The notes under the pieces: generated by a model
Told to the model about the DNA's origin: nothing
What the model saw: the letters and a program-made list of their open reading frames with translations, nothing else
Database searches by the model: none
DNA from: Gonocerus acuteangulatus
Lineage: Eukaryota; Arthropoda; Insecta; Hemiptera; Coreidae
Direction: 5' to 3'
Assembly (NCBI GenBank): GCA_946811695.1
Contig: OX328123.1
Span: forward strand, 47,882,009-47,946,008
DNA length: 64,000 nucleotides
Made by a program: the position numbers and the translations under genes
Part shown: piece by piece, positions 60,088-64,000 of the stretch
Layout: every line of letters starts with the position of its first letter
How positions within the stretch are numbered: position 1 is the first letter of the stretch

Positions 60088-61663
60088 CACAGTGGGACGA
60101 ATGAGCAATCTAGGAGGAAAAAATTCTGTATTACTTAAATGGATACGGTCATCTCATTTAAATAAAGAATAGGGACTTAAGAGGGTCTCCCCGTGGTCTA
60201 GAGGCTAACGCCTTGGATTCTAAGACGGGAGATGGTGGGTTCGAGTCCTGTCTGCAGCAGGATCTCACGGTTCGATGAAAATTTCCCATTCCACCATGGA
60301 TGTCGGCGCTAATCGCCCAGATGTTGGTGCACCGTACTAAAAAAAAAAAAACGAAGATGAACTAATAAAATGTTTAAGGCACTTTGCAATCAATTCGTAA
60401 TAAATACACATATTAACAAATCAGCAGCTACATCTTTGTCTTTGTGTAACAATAGACTTGAAATCAAAAACACTCAACTAACCTGGAGGTTTATGGTTTG
60501 GATGCTTCAGGAGAGGGGGGGCGGATGATTTGTAAATACAATGGGCTATTCTTACATCTAGCTTTCAAGCTTTAAGATAAGTATGCTATGTTAATTAGTA
60601 GTCTACCATCAAAGCAAGTACCTCTTTATTAGAAATAAGACACATATGATTAGTTTTACTAAATCATTCTTTTCATTTGAGTTGCAAATTCTGAGGGAGA
60701 TTGAACTATTCCTTTGATAGGATTTAGCATCGAATCTTCACCGAATTCCTAGCAGATTCTTCTATGGCGAATGCTAATTTTTTCGTTCTGCGTGACTTTA
60801 TAATAACTTTAACTTTATTTAACTTTCCTCGGACAAAGTAGTCATCGAATCGTTTAATAGAGCGACCGAAAGCGACAGACAAGTAGATGGCAAAATTTCT
60901 TGAAACAAATATTCGAACATGGACATACTGTCTAGCCAATCATTATTTTCAATAAAACATCTGTCCGGATATCATCCAACCTCGTGCCATATCTGTTTCA
61001 TTTTCGCAATTTTTTGTTTTAAATGAGTCTTTAATGTAGCTCAAAACGTTGGAATAATATTTACTATCTCAAACGTTTCCAAATATGGCAATATATATTG
61101 AATCTACATCCTTTCAACTTCACCAAATACTAAATACCTTCCTACGCGGAAATGGAATTTATTTTCCACAAAACACATAAGCAGACGAAAGCAGCTGAAT
61201 GTTTCAATTTTCTCTCATATACCTTCTAAGTAACCTGTACCATAAATTTCACAGGGGTACTTTGGGGTACTTTTTAGTAAAAGTCCTTTTAAGTTTTAAA
61301 AATGCCTTATTTTAAAACATGTTAAAAAAAATTACCATAATGGGTCAAAATATAAACTATATTTGGAGAATCACTTGATTGAATAACAGTAGTATATATT
61401 CACTAAAAAAAACTAGAAATAAAAAAAATATCAGTACGATGATGTACGAAGCTCAATTGAAAGATTGAATAGTTTAAACCAAAAGTAATCCGTCGAATCA
61501 AATACTATTTACAGCGTTGTGTTTACTTTGGAATTCGCCTGCTAAAATCAAAACAACCTCGAATACGGTTCCATGAACTACTTCCCTTTACACTAAATAC
61601 AACAGTTTCATCAATTTCGAACATGAATTTTTTCCGCCTAGATTGGTCATTCGTCCCACTGTG
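60088..61663. mobile_element. Transib/RAG-like non-autonomous transposon, 39 bp TIRs, 5 bp target duplication
   Basis: 1576 bp with termini CACAGTGGGACGAATGAGCA / CACAGTGGGACGAATGACCA (minus strand of the right end), continuing ATCTAGG(A/C)GGAAAAAATTC. That makes 39 bp TIRs with two mismatches. CACCG at 60083-60087 and 61664-61668 is a 5 bp duplication, and the uninterrupted family X copy at 1-40 shows the empty site with a single CACCG. A GC-rich 5 bp duplication and a CACWRTG start are the known hallmarks of Transib elements, relatives of RAG1. The interior carries a SINE-A (60183-60350) and one unrecognised 71-residue frame (60724-60939, minus). No transposase motif was recognised, so the superfamily call rests on the ends only. 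Confidence 0.8.
60183..60350 (+). mobile_element. SINE-A, full length, inside the Transib-like element
   Basis: Head GGGTCTCCCCGTGGTCTAGA with A-box and B-box GGGTTCGAGTCC. Diverged body GATCTCACGGTTCGATGAAA, CCATGGATGTCGGCGCTAAT and GTTGGTGCACCGTAC, then poly-A. No clear target duplication, so it is probably older than the copy at 37421. Confidence 0.85.
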
Positions 61664-61790
61664 CACCGTTATTTTCCATTATCTATAGTTTCTGGAACGA
61701 GAAATATTCTAGTCGACACTTCCGGATTGCGTTATGAGGTCAACCTTGAAAGCGGGGTTCCTCCCTATGGAGGGAAGGAGGAACCTAGCT
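61664..61790. repeat. Family X copy 2, right part
   Basis: Continues family X directly after the inserted element: CACCGTTATTTTCC, GACACTTCCGGATTGCG, AAAGCGGGGTTCCTCCCTAT and GGAGGAACC. Compare 16-145. Confidence 0.85.
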
Positions 61791-62420
61791 GAAATTGTGG
61801 AAGGATGCTAATTTTTGTAACCTTCAATGAATAAATAGTGCCACCAAAATAATAATAGGATATTTTATTGAAGGATTAGGGTGAAATAAATGGAGTCCAC
61901 TGCTGAGTTTTAAACGCCAAAACTATAACCATATAAGCAAGGGGTGTAAAAATACTAAAGTATGCAGAACATTCACCGACCTATTTATCTATCTTAAGAA
62001 CTTCCAGGTTTAGATAGTCTGGGAAGCTATGACAAATTGACGGGACGTCTTTTTTTTTTACTTAAAAATTAGACGTCATGTCAATATCCTCTCCTTTAAA
62101 ATGCCTGGAGCACAGCTGGCTAGTTCCTCCTGGTTTCTCTTAAACCCACATTTTCTTTTAAACTTCTTCTGAATGAGAAGTAATTCTAAATAATAAAATA
62201 TAATGAAAATAAGAAAAATAAAATTTAAAAATTAAAAAGTCTGGCTTGCAGAAACTGCGTCATCCTAGCGCGTTTTATAATGTTTTTATACCTTGAGTCA
62301 TTTGGAAAGCCTGGAATAAATATAGTTAATGTCTTGTGAAATATTACATTGAACGAGTGGCTCCTTTTTGTAAAAAAAAAAGTGGAATGGAGTTTTGTTA
62401 CTTCCACCGTTCATGATCTA
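61791..62420. repeat. Unassigned DNA including repeat W copy 2 (62237-62360)
   Basis: 62237-62360 matches 58857-58980. The rest has no recognised feature. It lies between two family X fragments, so it may be internal to a larger composite repeat. Confidence 0.5.
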
Positions 62421-62466
62421 TGCGGGTTCCTCCCTGTAGAGGGAAGGAGGAAACGCGCTAAAAGCT
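62421..62466. repeat. Family X fragment 3
   Basis: GCGGGTTCCTCCCTGTAGAG, GGAAGGAGGAAACGCGCTAA and AAGC match 105-150. Confidence 0.75.
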
Positions 62467-63192
62467 AGAATCCTTAACGAAAAAATATGCAATCCTAAAA
62501 AAAATATCATTTTTTCTTTCCTATGCAAGAGCATAAGGATACTAGCAAAATTATAGCGTCACACTCACAAGTGTGAACTTAAATGTTTGCTTTAACTTGA
62601 AATACCACCACTACTTAATTCGAGAGTTAGCTATTAGCTACAGGTGCATTCGAGTCGGGCCCATGCAGCAGTCTCCTCTATGTCGAGGCGGGAAAGCTAT
62701 TGGAATGCGAGCTTGAAATATTTTGTATAAAGTTCATCGCTGAAATTAATTACCTACTCCACTCTTCGACATACACTCACAGACAACAGGTGTGTTGACT
62801 TATACAACCAAAGTCGAGCAATACAGAAACCGCTTAGCATAAGAACACTCCAATACTGTGACAACACTGAACTACTTACTAGAACTAGATAAATAGTGAC
62901 AGAAGCAAATCGCTCTGCAACTGTTTTAGATTTAAACAATTTTCATCTTAAAATTTCAAACAACCCAATGTCATTTCCACCCAAGGCCTTCAATCCTAAA
63001 GAAGTATTTCACGCCATCCAACACCCCACCTTCCCTACAAGAAAGACCCAAGATATGATCTAATTACTCCCCAAATAATTAAGCATCTCCCGAAAAAATC
63101 AGTGCTCTTCTTAACCTAGCTATATAAAGCTGTCCTCAGCATTATAAATGTAGCCCAATTTAATGAAAGGATTGTTAATATTTAAAAAAATA
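62467..63192. other. No gene recognised
   Basis: AT-rich DNA. Nothing supportable. Confidence 0.5.
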
Positions 63193-63673
63193 ATAAGCAA
63201 ACAGGGAATAGTTGGGATTCGGCTAAAAAAACCTCAATACGATTTTTGTAAAAAATCTATATTCAGGACGTTCGGTTAAAATTAATTAATATTATTATTA
63301 GCACCTATTTACATGTATACACCTTAATAAAAATGTTTTTATGTTTCTATTGCTTTTCTAGGACTAATTTAGATATACACTAATGTTCTAGATATACAAT
63401 AATGTTCACTTTATCTGTTTATTAATAGCATTATTGTTCTAATTATTTAACAAATTGTTCTTTTGTAATAAGTTGATTTGTATTTATAGTCCTGTCATTT
63501 ATCTTACTGATAAACCTTTTTTCTGTGTATTAATTTCTGTTTTTTCTTTGTTTCTTGTCATTTTAGCTGACGAAGGCTACCAAAGAGTAGCCGAAATTCC
63601 TGAATATAAATTTTTTTACAAAAATCGTTTTGAGGTTTTTTTAGCCAAATCCCAACTATTCCCTGTTTGCTTA
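63193..63673. mobile_element. Penelope-type terminus in inverted orientation
   Basis: 63193-63268 (TAAGCAAACAGGGAATAGTT, GGGATTCGGCTAAAAAAACC) is inverted at 63599-63673 with about 90% identity. A hammerhead-like motif lies just inside the right arm. This repeats the plan of 26762-29172, but no RT is left between the arms. Open sequence beyond 63673 shows nothing else. Confidence 0.55.
63567..63611 (+). ncRNA. Hammerhead-like ribozyme motif, best core in window
   Basis: Core CTGACGA (63567-63573) fits CUGANGA exactly. One unpaired A follows, then a perfect stem II GGCTAC/GTAGCC (63575-63580 with 63587-63592) with loop CAAAGA. GAAA lies at 63593-63596. Stem III ATTC/GAAT (63596-63599 with 63602-63605) has loop CT and is followed by A (63606) at the cleavage position. 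Stem I is weak (TTTTAG with TAAAT). Activity is not shown. Confidence 0.5.
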
Positions 63674-64000
63674 TCACCTCGACGGCTAACTATTTAATAT
63701 TCATAAAAAATAATATAAATATTGAATATAAAAAAATCTAAGAAGAATCTATCTGTTTCCCTAGGAATGATGAATCTATATATGTGTGGACAGATAGAAA
63801 TTGGGAAGGGAATCTGTAGTAATAAGGAGCTATTTCTATCAAGCCATGTTCTTGCTTCGTGACCTTATCGGGGTCAATTCAAAGCCTCATTTAGGAAGTT
63901 TTGACGGCCTTCAGTTGTGCCCTCAAAGTTATACCACCTATTAGATGGGTTAATTCAATCAATAGTTGCGTAGTTAGCAGGTCAATGAGATTATAAAATC
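63674..64000. other. No gene recognised
   Basis: Nothing supportable at the window end. Confidence 0.5.

Noticed and set aside
60088..61663. hAT element starting at CAG within CACAGTGGG
   Set aside because: Moving the boundary inward to give a hAT-like CAG terminus leaves no 8 bp duplication. Only the CACAGTG start gives an exact duplication (CACCG) that agrees with the empty site.

Overview
The window looks like intergenic or heterochromatin-like DNA from an arthropod, most likely an insect. It is strongly AT-rich, has no intact host gene that I can recognise, and is a graveyard of eukaryotic transposable elements nested in one another. The insect assignment is an inference from the mix of element families: BED-finger hAT, pogo/Tigger, Helitron, Penelope-like, Copia, jockey-type LINE, tRNA-derived SINEs and a 5S-derived sequence. 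No species-specific marker was seen. Every protein-coding stretch I recognise is a broken transposon gene.

Layout. 1-670: end of an unnamed repeat (family X) joined to the 3' end of an endonuclease/reverse-transcriptase LINE with ATT-rich tail. 1743-4400: hAT element 5' half with a frameshifted transposase. 4555-4800: antisense jockey-type RT fragment. 6560-7150: Penelope-type terminus with a hammerhead-like motif, then a perfect 2 x 166 bp tandem duplication. 8.5-17.1 kb: SINEs of three families, a 5S-derived sequence and an 849 bp fold-back element. 17875-23448: a minus-strand Helitron split by a 4.4 kb plus-strand Helitron, which itself carries a dead Copia element. 26762-29172: a nearly complete Penelope-like element (RT plus GIY-YIG endonuclease) between 434 bp inverted repeats. 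30806-30978: palindromic MITE. 37421-38900: SINE beside a Helitron with an internally deleted helicase gene. 41514-44234: a Tigger element whose 3' end has been amplified into 14 tandem 74 bp units. 47-58 kb: SINEs, hAT-like terminus with 63 bp repeats, jockey 3' end and a second copy of the minus-strand Helitron. 59395-61790: an X/Y repeat interrupted by a 1576 bp element with CACAGTG termini and a 5 bp target duplication, which itself holds a SINE. 63193-63673: another Penelope-type inverted terminus with a hammerhead-like fold.

The most unusual items are: (1) the 1576 bp Transib/RAG-like element whose 39 bp terminal repeats begin with the V(D)J heptamer; (2) satellite birth from a Tigger end; (3) nine very short SINE 3' ends that nearly all start at the same point, four with clear target-site duplications; (4) hammerhead-like folds at three Penelope-type loci; (5) oppositely oriented nested Helitrons with exact A/T insertion junctions. 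The SINE and LINE remnants show ongoing target-primed retrotransposition: a 46 bp pure poly-A with perfect 13 bp duplications is clearly recent. All homology calls come from reading motifs, not from database searches.
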